From Planctomycetaceae bacterium (GTDB lineage Bacteria > Planctomycetota > Planctomycetia > Planctomycetales > Planctomycetaceae), in contig OMIV01000224.1 in assembly GCA_900299185.1 (NCBI GenBank), positions 1-57,300 of the forward strand: a DNA stretch of 57,300 nucleotides, written 5' to 3'. This document shows, in pieces, positions 1 through 8,989 of the stretch. Within the stretch, counting starts at the first letter, position 1, and each line of letters opens with the position of its first letter. A program made the translations under genes and the position numbers. Under the pieces are notes generated by a model. It searched no databases. It was not told where the DNA came from and worked only from the letters and a program-made list of their open reading frames with translations.

Positions 1-89
1 ACGCTTGAGCGGACATTCTGGGACTCCGTTGAAGTTGCGACTTGAGAACTCACAACCCCAGCTGAACCAGTCTGTCCGCTCTTTACCAG

Positions 90-2051
90 TTACCCCCACG
101 GTTTTGCGATGAGCCAGAAGTCTCGCACTACGACGTGAGTATCTCCGCCAATCGCCAATTGGCTGCCCAAGGGAGCGAACTGCAAAACACTGATCTCTCC
201 TGGTAGCTGAAAGCATTCAATCTCACGGCCGCTGGGGAATTCGAACACGCTCGCGGTCTTGCCATCACCCAAGGCCAACAATGTGCCGTCTTCGTTCCAC
301 GAGGCTGAATCTATATTTCCTTCGATCGGCAGCGGATAAGCCTGATCGCTCGAAAGATCCCAGATCTCGCAGTTGCGTCCCTTGGCTTCGGTGAGCAGGT
401 AACGATTCGATGGATGGAACTTCAAAGACTTACACCACGTCCCCGGTGCCACATGAGCATGCACGGGAATGGCAACGGAATTACTCCAGGCTCCAAAGCG
501 CCGTCGATTGAGCTGGTCTAAGTCTTCGTGATTCGCAGCAGCTTTCACGGCATTGCCCAACCACAGTACCGACTGCCGAGTATCACCAGCATTGTCGGCG
601 ACCAATGCAGCTTCGCTATAGGTCTCAATCAGCAATCGCTCGGTCTGAAGCCGGGCTAGCCGCTCTTGCTCACGAGACTCGGATTCACGCTGCAAGGCTT
701 CTGATTCTTTGTCGCGTGTCTCGTTCGCTTCTTTGGCTTTTTGTTTGGCAGCTTCGGCCAGTTGTTGGAATTGGTAAGTCATCACGTAGCTCGCGATGAC
801 CGAGACCGCGATGAAGAGCGCAATCACGCTGAGCAACGCTGCCGAAAAGCGATTGCGACGGCACCAACGAGCGGCACGCTCCACGAACCCCACAGGACGC
901 GACAACAACGGACGACCGTCCTTCCAACGCTCGAGATCCTCCGCGAACTCTTTGAGGTTCTTGTAACGGTCGTTGGGATCTTTCTGCATCGCCTTCAAAC
1001 AGGCTGCTTCTAAGTCCTCGGGTATGTCGTCTCGCAGTTGACTAGGCGACGGAGGTTGCAACTTCATGTCGCTGACTTGATTCACGACGGTCCATAGCTG
1101 GCCTTCATATGGCGGCCGTCGTGTCAGCACCTCGTAGAACATTGCTCCAACACTATAGAGATCGCTCAGCGTGCCAACTTTGTCATGCTCGCCGCGAGCT
1201 TGCTCCGGTGGCATATAGGCTGGCGTGCCAACGATCTTTTCATCGAGCGAACTGGCGACGGACTTATCGAGACGCATCGCCAAACCGAAGTCCATCAACT
1301 GAGGACGACCATTGGCCGTGACCATCACGTTGCCGGGCTTCACGTCACGATGGACGATGCCTTCCGAGTGCGCGTACTCCAAGGCCTCTGCGATTTGCTG
1401 GATGCAATTCACACCTTGCAATGTATCCATGCGACCGCCTCGCAAGATGTCTGCGAGCGTTGTGCCAACAACGAGTTCCGACACGATGAAGGGATGGCCG
1501 CTGTCCTCACCGCTTTCAAACACGGCGACGATGTTGGGATGCTTCAGCTTGGCAGCAGCTTTGGCTTCATGCAGAAACCGGTCGAATTCATCTTTGTCGT
1601 CGTTGACGAATCTCGGCACATTGATGGCAACATCGCGATCAAGAATTGGATCGCGACAGCGATAGACGGTGCCAAACGAACCGCGTCCTAAGACCTTGAT
1701 GATCTCGAATCGCCCGATTGAATCTCCTTCAGAGAACTCAATCATAGATGCCTTCGCCGACGCTTGTCGTTGTGAACTGAACAACAAAGTCGCGTGCGGA
1801 TCGGCAACACGTTGAACGGTATCGCCGGGGTAAATCGGCGCGGCTGGATCGTCTGGGAATACGGTGGGTTGAGCTGTTGAGCCAATGACGACCGATGAGT
1901 TGTCTCTATCGGTCGGCGAACCAGTACGCACCGTTCCCGACGAAGCAATCGTTCGACATTTCTCACAGAGCGTGCTTGTCGTTTCCGGCTTGTCACTGGA
2001 AATGAAACTCGCGCCGCATCGCGAACACGAGCCATTGGTTTGCTCAGCCAT
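90..2051 (-). CDS. Membrane Ser/Thr protein kinase with C-terminal WD40 segment
   Basis: Hanks-type protein kinase of the PknB group, with the kinase on the cytoplasmic side of one membrane span. Order seen: a small zinc-ribbon-like motif with cysteines at residues 9, 12, 29 and 32; a kinase domain at about 113-375 with the glycine loop GRGSFGTVY, catalytic HRDVKPGN and DFG; a single membrane segment near 403-425; a charged coiled coil near 430-480; then WD40-like blades to the end. The VAIK lysine that anchors ATP reads VAIN (AAT codon near 1632), so activity is doubtful unless another lysine compensates. Only about three blades are present, whereas planctomycete relatives usually carry a full propeller, and the stop at 90 may follow a frameshift near 115-120. 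The kinase family call is secure; the substrate is unknown. Confidence 0.9.
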   Translation of the reverse strand: MAEQTNGSCSRCGASFISSDKPETTSTLCEKCRTIASSGTVRTGSPTDRDNSSVVIGSTAQPTVFPDDPAAPIYPGDTVQRVADPHATLLFSSQRQASAKASMIEFSEGDSIGRFEIIKVLGRGSFGTVYRCRDPILDRDVAINVPRFVNDDKDEFDRFLHEAKAAAKLKHPNIVAVFESGEDSGHPFIVSELVVGTTLADILRGGRMDTLQGVNCIQQIAEALEYAHSEGIVHRDVKPGNVMVTANGRPQLMDFGLAMRLDKSVASSLDEKIVGTPAYMPPEQARGEHDKVGTLSDLYSVGAMFYEVLTRRPPYEGQLWTVVNQVSDMKLQPPSPSQLRDDIPEDLEAACLKAMQKDPNDRYKNLKEFAEDLERWKDGRPLLSRPVGFVERAARWCRRNRFSAALLSVIALFIAVSVIASYVMTYQFQQLAEAAKQKAKEANETRDKESEALQRESESREQERLARLQTERLLIETYSEAALVADNAGDTRQSVLWLGNAVKAAANHEDLDQLNRRRFGAWSNSVAIPVHAHVAPGTWCKSLKFHPSNRYLLTEAKGRNCEIWDLSSDQAYPLPIEGNIDSASWNEDGTLLALGDGKTASVFEFPSGREIECFQLPGEISVLQFAPLGSQLAIGGDTHVVVRDFWLIAKPWG

Positions 2052-2247
2052 ATCAAGTTGCCGAATCTCTGGTGACTTCGCCTAATGCGACTCACCCGCA
2101 CGAGTCAGCTTTAGAGCGATGGACGCTGGCACCATAGTCGAGCCCATTGACGAAAATAAGGACCATCAACCTACTCAATGAGTACGGCAAATGGCCGAAT
2201 TCTTTTCAGCACCCGAACACCGCAGTTTGAGGGTCGCGCAATCGAAC

Positions 2248-4278
2248 TTAGGTCGCGGGCACAGCAGTTACTGAGTCTCCCTCATTGGGAGTTTCGATGG
2301 CTGTCGATGTGCCGATCACAGCGGATGTTCCCGGCACGATCTGTGGACCATCGTAATGAGCGTCCAAGATCTTCTTCAGGTGCTCCATGTCCATAACTTC
2401 AACTTCCAAAAGTTCCTTCGTCATCTGATCGAGCACTTTGCGACGTCGCTGCAGAATTTCAAATGCGGTGTTGAAGCACTCCTCTACGATCCGCTTCGTT
2501 TCCAAATCGATCTCGCGAATGGTGTCTTCGCTGTGCTGCGGTTCCATCGACGTTGATGTCCCGAGAAACACGCTGGTGCGTCGTTCGCTGAAATAGATGC
2601 GCCCAAGTTTGGGGCTCATGCCAAACTCAGTCACCATCCGCCGTGCCATGTCAGTCGCGCGTTGCAGGTCGTTTTGCACGCCGGTCGAAGTCTCGTTGTA
2701 GAACAACTGCTCGGCAGCGATTCCGCCCAAGGACATGCTGATCGTGGCAATCAATTCGGATCGAGTGCGATTGCCGCGATCGTCTTCGGGATGGCTGATG
2801 ACGTAACCCGCAGCCATGCCGCGTGGGATGATCGAAATCTTGTGGACGGGATCGCATTGAGGCAGGCTCGACGCCACCAACGCATGTCCGCACTCGTGAA
2901 TCGCGGTACGTCGCTTCTCTTCCTCGGGGATGATTCGAGTTTGCTTTTCGAGTCCTGCGATCACGCGCTCGATCCCTTCTTCGAAGTCCTTCATCGTGAC
3001 GGACTTCTTGTCCTTTCGAGCAGCCAGCAACGCCGCTTCATTCACCAAATTCGCGAGGTCCGCACCGACAAAGCCGCCAGTCAATTTCGCCAAACGGCTG
3101 AGGTCGACAGCGGCATCCATCTTGATCTTCTTAGAATGCACTTCGAGGATCGCCTTGCGACCCGTCACATCGGGCCGGTCGACCATCACGTGCCGATCGA
3201 AACGACCGGGCCGCAGCAATGCCGGATCCAGCGTCTCAGGCCGATTAGTCGCCCCCATCACAATCACGTTCTGGTCCGAACCGAAGCCATCCATCTCTAC
3301 GAGCAAGGCATTCAATGTCTGCTCGCGTTCTTCGTGTCCGCCAGCGATGCCAGCGCTTCGAGCTTTGCCCAGCGCATCCAGTTCGTCGATGAAGATGATG
3401 CACGGCGAACGTTCAGCCGCTTGTTGGAACATGTCGCGGACTCGAGCCGCACCAACGCCGACAAACATCTCGACGAAGTCCGATCCCGACAAACTGACAA
3501 AGGGAACTCCAGCTTCGCCCGCAACGGCTTTCGCCAACAACGTCTTGCCGGTGCCAGGGGGACCAACCAACAACACGCCACGCGGGATGCGACCACCAAG
3601 TGCCTGGTACTTGCCCGGCGATCGCAAGAACTCAACGACTTCCTTCAGCTCTTCGACGGCCTCTGTAATGCCAGCAACGTCTTTGAACGTGACCTTCGTG
3701 TCATCTTCGGCATAGAGCTTTCCGCGACTACGGCCGAATGCGAGTGCTCCACCAGCTCCGCCAATGCGCCTCATCATCAACATGAAGAGCAAGACGACCG
3801 GCGCAACCATTAGCAGCAACATCGTCCACGATTCCCAATTTCCCGGCGGCAAGATGCCGTCGTACGGAATCTTCTTTTCGACCAGCAGTTGTCGGAGGCT
3901 ATCGAGCGACTGGTCGGGAATCGTAGCCGTCGCGACTTCAAAGGACTTCGGCTGATAGTTCTCAGTCGACTCGCTGGATTTCGGCTTCGGCTGGTCCTGA
4001 AACTTCAAATAGCCAAGCTGAAACTGCAGCTCATGCACGTTGGTCGCATTGAGCGAACTGTCGCGCAGCCCCGCTTCAAACTCGCTGTAGGTCAAGCGTT
4101 TGACGTTCGTCCGTCCCACCACGGTCGGGTAGATACTTGCCAACAAGATCGTCACGACGATGACCACCAGAATGACGCGATTGAGCGTCGGGCCTTCGGC
4201 TTTCGGCTTGCGGGAGTTGGAGCTAACAGGCGGAACGTCCGGCTTACGGTCGGACGGCGTGGGCGAAGAATCAGACAT
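2248..4278 (-). CDS. ftsH: ATP-dependent zinc metalloprotease FtsH
   Basis: Membrane-anchored AAA+ protease that degrades misfolded and short-lived membrane and cytosolic proteins as a hexamer. Two N-terminal membrane spans flank a periplasmic segment (about residues 32-54 and 150-170). They are followed by the AAA module with Walker A GPPGTGKT, Walker [10 protein letters not shown] and the SRH region ending RPGRFDRH, then the M41 peptidase with zinc site HECGH; the usual form is HEAGH, so Ala is replaced by Cys but both histidines and the glutamate remain. A later Asp in [10 protein letters not shown] fits the third zinc ligand. The 676-residue length is normal. I chose the ATG at 4278 over an in-frame TTG 15 bases upstream. 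It is transcribed divergently from the UbiD-like gene at 4627. Confidence 0.96.
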   Translation of the reverse strand: MSDSSPTPSDRKPDVPPVSSNSRKPKAEGPTLNRVILVVIVVTILLASIYPTVVGRTNVKRLTYSEFEAGLRDSSLNATNVHELQFQLGYLKFQDQPKPKSSESTENYQPKSFEVATATIPDQSLDSLRQLLVEKKIPYDGILPPGNWESWTMLLLMVAPVVLLFMLMMRRIGGAGGALAFGRSRGKLYAEDDTKVTFKDVAGITEAVEELKEVVEFLRSPGKYQALGGRIPRGVLLVGPPGTGKTLLAKAVAGEAGVPFVSLSGSDFVEMFVGVGAARVRDMFQQAAERSPCIIFIDELDALGKARSAGIAGGHEEREQTLNALLVEMDGFGSDQNVIVMGATNRPETLDPALLRPGRFDRHVMVDRPDVTGRKAILEVHSKKIKMDAAVDLSRLAKLTGGFVGADLANLVNEAALLAARKDKKSVTMKDFEEGIERVIAGLEKQTRIIPEEEKRRTAIHECGHALVASSLPQCDPVHKISIIPRGMAAGYVISHPEDDRGNRTRSELIATISMSLGGIAAEQLFYNETSTGVQNDLQRATDMARRMVTEFGMSPKLGRIYFSERRTSVFLGTSTSMEPQHSEDTIREIDLETKRIVEECFNTAFEILQRRRKVLDQMTKELLEVEVMDMEHLKKILDAHYDGPQIVPGTSAVIGTSTAIETPNEGDSVTAVPAT

Positions 4279-4626
4279 TGATGGGCAGTCCAATCAAAGA
4301 AAGAGGAGCACTCGGATGCAGCTTTATCATTCAACGCGCCGCTGACCGGTGATCCCTGGGTTCGGTCGACCAGACCGAAATGACCTCAAAATGAAGTGAC
4401 GATTCGGCACAACCAGAATAATTAGCGCCACAGGAAGGCACCAACCAACGAATCTGCTCAGCCAAAGAGCCGTCCCGCCGAGAAGGCCGTGCTGCCCGAG
4501 ACAACGCAACTAAGCCATTCCATCTCAAATTTGCCGGTTACGCGGAAATTCGCCCTGCGGTCTTCTAGGATACCGCGAGTTCCAATCCTCGTTTCTCGTC
4601 TCAGCCTCTGCTGTCCGTCGTTCATC
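4279..4626. other. Divergent intergenic region between ftsH and the UbiD-like gene
   Basis: No gene is recognisable in this stretch, which must hold the promoters of both divergent genes. A short palindrome with arms of 7 bases and a 5-base loop lies at 4361-4379 and could be a regulator site or a leader hairpin. I could not pick a convincing -35/-10 pair on either strand. Confidence 0.4.
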
Positions 4627-6165
4627 ATGCCCTGCGACCATCTCTCTGAATTCCTCAACCTGCTTGCTGATCGCCACGACTTGGCTCGGATCAGCGCGCC
4701 GGTCGATACGGTGCAAGAGATCGCGGCCATCACACAGCAATCGGTTGCCTCTCATGGACCAGCATTACTCTTTGATAATGTCCGCAACTCGCAGTGGCCT
4801 GTGACGACAAACGTGCTCGGTACCGAACGCCGACTGTGTTGGGCGTTAGGTGTCGAAGGGATTTCCGAAATCACCGATCGAGTCCGGGCGATCATTCAGC
4901 CCAACCTTCCTCAAGGTTGGTTAGAAACCCTGCAACTCGTGCCTCGGTTCGTCGAGTCTGCACACTGGCCACCTCGTGACGTCGAAATCGCAGTGGCTCA
5001 GCAAGTGGTCAAAATGGGGAGAGACATCAATCTTCTCGAGTTGCCGCTGCTGCGTTCGTGGGCCGCCGAGCAAAACGCTGTCATCAATAGCGGTGTCGTC
5101 ATCGTCGAGTTTCCCGGCGACAGTCAGAACACAAATCCGTTGAGCGAGTCCGATGAACTGACCGGTCCCGAGTCGTCGACGCCTACACGTCGACTGGTAT
5201 CACGAACGCCCATTCAAGTTCGAGATACGTCTTCCGCCTATGTGCATTGGACGCCGCACTCACGCGAGTGGCATTTATTAGATCTCTACCGGAAGCGTGG
5301 CTGGCAAATGCCAGTAGCAATTGTGTTGGGAGGAGATCCGACACTGACGTACGCGGCTGACGCGCCGTTGCCGTCTCACGTCGATCCGCTGGTCTTTGCA
5401 GGCTTTCTACGTCGCAAACCTGTCGAAGTGACAGGAGCGAGAAGTGTGAATCTGCGAGTGCCTGCGAATGCAGAACTAATCCTGGAAGGGGCCATCGATC
5501 CCAATCAGCCCTTCGAATTAGCTCCGCCCATTGGCCAATCGACCGGGTATTACAGTACCGAACAGCGACTGCCCGTCGTGCACTTGTCGGCGATTTCACA
5601 TCGATCTAATCCGGTGATACCGGAAATCGTCGCCGCTGCTCCCCCCTGTGAACTGTCGACGCTGGCAGTTGCCTTGGAGCAGATCATGTTGCCATTGATT
5701 CAATTGGCAGTACCTGAGTTGGTTGGATTGCATCGGCCAGCATCCGGCGCATTTCGCCATATAGTCTTTGCCAGCATTCGTAAGTGTTATCCTCAGCAGG
5801 CACGAAAGGTCGTAAATGCACTCTGGGGATTAGATCGTCTGGCGACGGCGAAACTAATAGTCGTCGTCGATCAGGATGTTGATGTTCGAGACGCAGATGC
5901 CGTTTGGTTTGCAGTCGCGTCTCATTGTCATGCCGGACGAGATACTCTTTTCAGCGACGGACCGGCTGATATGTTAGACCACGCGGCACCGATTCGAGGA
6001 ATCGGAAGTCGTCTCGGAATTGACGCGACTCGAAAATCGCCAGATGAAGGACATCCGCGAGACTGGCCAGCAGCGCAAGAGTTCGACAAATTGCGATTAT
6101 CTCAATTAGAGGCTCGCTGGCCAATATTAGGATTGCCGTTTTCCCTGAGTGCAAGACCTACGTGA
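4627..6165 (+). CDS. UbiD-family decarboxylase paralogue, probably lacking catalytic residues
   Basis: Homologous to UbiD/MqnL prenylated-FMN decarboxylases along its length (512 residues from the ATG at 4627): GPALLFDN near the N-terminus, a LPLLRSW segment, VLGGDP, LEGAIDP, GYYS and PEIVAAAPP. It differs from the paralogue at 32646 exactly where active UbiD enzymes carry their Arg-Glu-Glu set. PEGPFGD before GYY becomes ELAPPIGQ, so both acidic residues are lost, and the MYRVQ arginine aligns with Pro in RTPIQV. I infer that it is a non-catalytic or altered partner subunit. It precedes ubiE by 92 bases on the same strand, which links it to menaquinone or other quinone synthesis. The upstream in-frame extension to 4489 is unlikely to be translated, since homology starts just after 4627. 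Confidence 0.85.
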   Translation: MPCDHLSEFLNLLADRHDLARISAPVDTVQEIAAITQQSVASHGPALLFDNVRNSQWPVTTNVLGTERRLCWALGVEGISEITDRVRAIIQPNLPQGWLETLQLVPRFVESAHWPPRDVEIAVAQQVVKMGRDINLLELPLLRSWAAEQNAVINSGVVIVEFPGDSQNTNPLSESDELTGPESSTPTRRLVSRTPIQVRDTSSAYVHWTPHSREWHLLDLYRKRGWQMPVAIVLGGDPTLTYAADAPLPSHVDPLVFAGFLRRKPVEVTGARSVNLRVPANAELILEGAIDPNQPFELAPPIGQSTGYYSTEQRLPVVHLSAISHRSNPVIPEIVAAAPPCELSTLAVALEQIMLPLIQLAVPELVGLHRPASGAFRHIVFASIRKCYPQQARKVVNALWGLDRLATAKLIVVVDQDVDVRDADAVWFAVASHCHAGRDTLFSDGPADMLDHAAPIRGIGSRLGIDATRKSPDEGHPRDWPAAQEFDKLRLSQLEARWPILGLPFSLSARPT

Positions 6166-6257
6166 TCTGTGTAATTCGGCTCGGCCTTAATGAGTGCCGG
6201 GAAATATGCGTTTAATTGTTAGTAGTACAATCGAAACTCCAAGATGAATTGTTAGTT

Positions 6258-6989
6258 ATGAGCGTCGATAAGACTGGTTCCCGCATCCGACGCATGTTTG
6301 GCGAGATTTCGGGGCGTTATGATTTCCTGAATCACTTCCTGTCTGGCGGCACTGATATCTATTGGCGTTGGCGAACGGTGCGTCGAGTTGCTCCGAAGGG
6401 AGATGCCCCCGTTCTTGACGTTTGCACGGGAACCGGCGACTTAGCAATTGCCTATTGGAAGAAGGCTCGCGGCGAGGTGCGAGTCGTCGGTACGGACTTC
6501 ACTCATGAAATGCTCGTGATTGCTCGTCAGAAGTCTCAGCCCCTCATTGCTGGCGAAGATGCCCACAAGTCACTGAGCTTTTTGGAAGCCGATACTCTCA
6601 GGCTGCCGTTTGCCGAAGATCAATTCCAGATTGTGTCGGTAGCATTTGGGCTCAGAAATGTGTCGGACACGATTGATGGACTCCGCGAAATGACGCGAGT
6701 CTGTATGCCAGGGGGGCGGGTAGCCGTGCTGGAGTTTTCCATGCCGACGAACCGTCTCTTCGGTGCCGTCTATCGCTGGTACTTTCGCAATGTATTGCCG
6801 AGGATCGGGCAGTTACTCGCGCGGAATTCCGAGGCGGCTTACAATTACTTGCCGCAGTCCGTTTCGCAGTTTCCACAGGGCGAGGAATTGACTGGAATGA
6901 TGCAGACGGCGGGACTTGTCGAAGCAACATACATCCCACTGACGTTTGGGATTGCGACGCTGTATGTGGGCAAAAAACCACGTAGATAG
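6258..6989 (+). CDS. ubiE: Demethylmenaquinone / ubiquinone C-methyltransferase
   Basis: SAM-dependent methyltransferase for the last C-methylation of menaquinone (MenG) or ubiquinone. The 243-residue protein has the family hallmarks: an N-terminal FDxxNHxLS-type motif read here as RYDFLNHFLSGG, the SAM-binding VLDVCTGTGDLAI, the VAFGLRNV segment and the GGRVAVLEFS block before a C-terminal LTFGIATLYVG. The ATG at 6258 matches the usual family start; a TTG 42 bases upstream only adds unconserved residues. It follows the UbiD-like gene, consistent with a late quinone cluster. Planctomycetes mostly make menaquinone, so MenG activity is the likelier one, but the sequence alone does not settle the substrate. 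Confidence 0.93.
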   Translation: MSVDKTGSRIRRMFGEISGRYDFLNHFLSGGTDIYWRWRTVRRVAPKGDAPVLDVCTGTGDLAIAYWKKARGEVRVVGTDFTHEMLVIARQKSQPLIAGEDAHKSLSFLEADTLRLPFAEDQFQIVSVAFGLRNVSDTIDGLREMTRVCMPGGRVAVLEFSMPTNRLFGAVYRWYFRNVLPRIGQLLARNSEAAYNYLPQSVSQFPQGEELTGMMQTAGLVEATYIPLTFGIATLYVGKKPRR

Positions 6990-7271
6990 ATTTGTCAATA
7001 GATGCCGTCATAACATTGTTGAAAAGTTAATCTTGGCAAAACATGACTCGTACTTGATTTCGGTCAAGGACCGAATAGGAGAGCAGAGCAGTTGGTTAAA
7101 GGTTTCTAGCACCGAACTCAGGACGACTTGAGCGTGGACTCCGATCCACGTGCGGTTGTCGCCTAAGCGGCGTTCTCGCAATATTGGATAATTTGCAACG
7201 CTAAGACTAAGCATATTTGGTTTTGTGCTAAGGGTGCAAGTTGAGTGGTGTCTTAGTGGCGGGGAGTGAAC
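6990..7271. other. Intergenic region before the transposase remnant
   Basis: No gene or clear terminator is recognisable. The left end of the former insertion sequence should lie here, but I could not match terminal inverted repeats or a target duplication to it. Confidence 0.35.
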
Positions 7272-8373
7272 ATGTCGGTTTCACAAGGAAGTGTGCTACT
7301 CGCAGAAAATCTTGCAGGCCTGACGGATCCTCGATCGGTTCGCGTTACTTCCCCTTGGTCAATATTGTGACGATGGCGGAGTGTCCTTTGATTTGTGGGG
7401 CGCACTACTTTTTAGCAATATCGGAATTCGCCGAAGCCAAACGCGAGCGGTTCGCATCTTTTCTGAATCTCAGCAATGGCATTCCCTCGCGCGACCGTTT
7501 CAATCATGCGCTAGCGGCATTACGTCCTGAGCAATTCGAAAAGTGTTTACTCCGTTGGATTTCGGCACTGCATGATATTTCGAAGGAACAGATCATTCCC
7601 ATTCAACGGCAAGACGTTACGGCGAAGCTTCGATCAGGCCACTAGCAAATCTGCAATTCACATGGTGAGTGCGTAGGCGAGTGACAATCAAATTTTCCCT
7701 GGGAAAAGTGACTGTGGACGAAAAGAGCAACGAGATCACCGTCATCCCGAAATCGCTGCGACGATTGGAGCTTTCATAGACCTTAGAAACAATCGATGCG
7801 ACGGGCTGTCAAGCGGAGATCGCCCAAGAAATCATCAACCGGAAAGTGGACTATGATCCGGCGGTGAAGGACAACCAGTCGACATTGTTTGAAGGTCAAA
7901 AATGTCACATTGGAAAGATCCTCTGCGAATCTGGAACACCATCGGGACGACACTTTTGTCAGACCTATGAAAAGCGATACGGCCGCTAGACCGAACACGA
8001 ATATATGACGCGCCATACCGGATAATTTGCCATATGCCTCACGCTGGCCAGAGTTGAAAGCGATCGGGTGACGGTCAACTAGACACTCCGAAATGGCCAG
8101 GAAACGATCGATGCTCAGCATTATACCACGAGTCGTAAACTCACGGCGAAACAGTTTGCCGAAGCCATGTTGACCCATTGGTCGAGCGAAAACCGCCTGC
8201 ATTGGCAACCCGATCTGGCCTTCAGAGAAGACCGATTCTGACTGCGTCGAGGTCACGGCGCCACCAACTTCAGCCTGCCGCGCCGCCAACCGCTCAGTCT
8301 CCTGAAGAACGACATGACATCGAAGGTCGGCGTCAAGTACCGCCGACTCATGGCAGGCTGGGACGATGATTAG
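7272..8373 (+). pseudogene. Decayed ISAs1-family transposase
   Basis: Pieces of one ISAs1-type DDE transposase appear in order across different frames. They start with MSVSQGSVLLAENLAGLTD and then PWSIL up to a stop near 7366. Next comes the N-terminal DDE_Tnp_1-associated domain (ICGAHYFLAISEFAEAK to LRWISALHDI) at about 7375-7645, then HMVSA and, in another frame, VDEKSNEITVIPKS and TIDATGCQAEIAQEI near 7715-7830. The C-terminal segment ENRLHWQPDLAFRED to RLMAGWDDD ends at 8373. Several stops (near 7366, 7643, 7676, 7777, 7987) and shifts of frame show that it is dead. The total length of about 1.1 kb equals an intact ISAs1 transposase, so decay is by point mutation and small indels rather than a large deletion. 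No intact copy lies in the window. Confidence 0.88.
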
Positions 8374-8989
8374 TTCTCAAAGTGCTTTTGGGATCATGAA
8401 TTTGCCTGCAATCGCCCTGCTTGCCACACCCATCAAGTGAGTACCATCTCACCCCGAATTGAGCGTCTGATCCACTCCACAAGCCAATCACGCGAGCTAC
8501 CCAAATCCCAAGGCGCCCATAAGTTCGCGCCGGCCCTGAAAGGACGTCAGAGCAACTTCTGTAACCAATTGCGTTTACGAATGACAGCTCACGGCGATTG
8601 CGTGAAGAGCGTATTTAAAGGCGTTTTCTGTTATCGAATACCGACGATTGTATTTCGTGCGCTGATGCCTGGTCATGTCTCTGCTCGAAAGCCAGTCCAA
8701 CTTGGAATACAGTGACGGTCGAATCAAAAACGGCATTGCAGACCCATGAGCAATTAGGTGCCTGGATTTAATCACTAACTGGAATGGGCGACTGTCGCTG
8801 CTATGCGTTCCGATAGATAAGTCAGTAATGGTCGTGGAGTCTCGAGCGTATATGCCATCCATAAAGTCGTAAGATCATGCTAGTCGGGCGTAATTAGCAA
8901 CTCCCAAGCACTACGTACTGGACAATGAGCTCAGAAACTATAGACCACAACGATGCTGAATTGCCAATTCTCCTTCGAAAAGGCGTTTT
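8374..8989. other. Non-coding stretch after the ISAs1 remnant
   Basis: The only open frame here, 8437-8715 on the plus strand, has no recognisable family and looks like chance. The right end of the old insertion sequence probably lies within the first 100 bases, but I could not define inverted repeats. The promoter of the SGNH hydrolase gene must lie near the right end; I see no clear consensus. Confidence 0.4.

Noticed and set aside
2662-3813. Long plus-strand open frame opposite ftsH
   Set aside because: Antisense shadow of a well-supported FtsH gene; no family similarity.
7070-7120. Sequence that at first resembled part of a tRNA
   Set aside because: No cloverleaf or T-loop with GGTTCGA and paired arms can be drawn.
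7783-8289. 168-codon minus-strand frame over the transposase remnant
   Set aside because: It is the antisense of recognisable ISAs1 transposase blocks.
8437-8715. 92-codon plus-strand frame after the ISAs1 remnant
   Set aside because: No family, no ribosome site; lies in decayed sequence.
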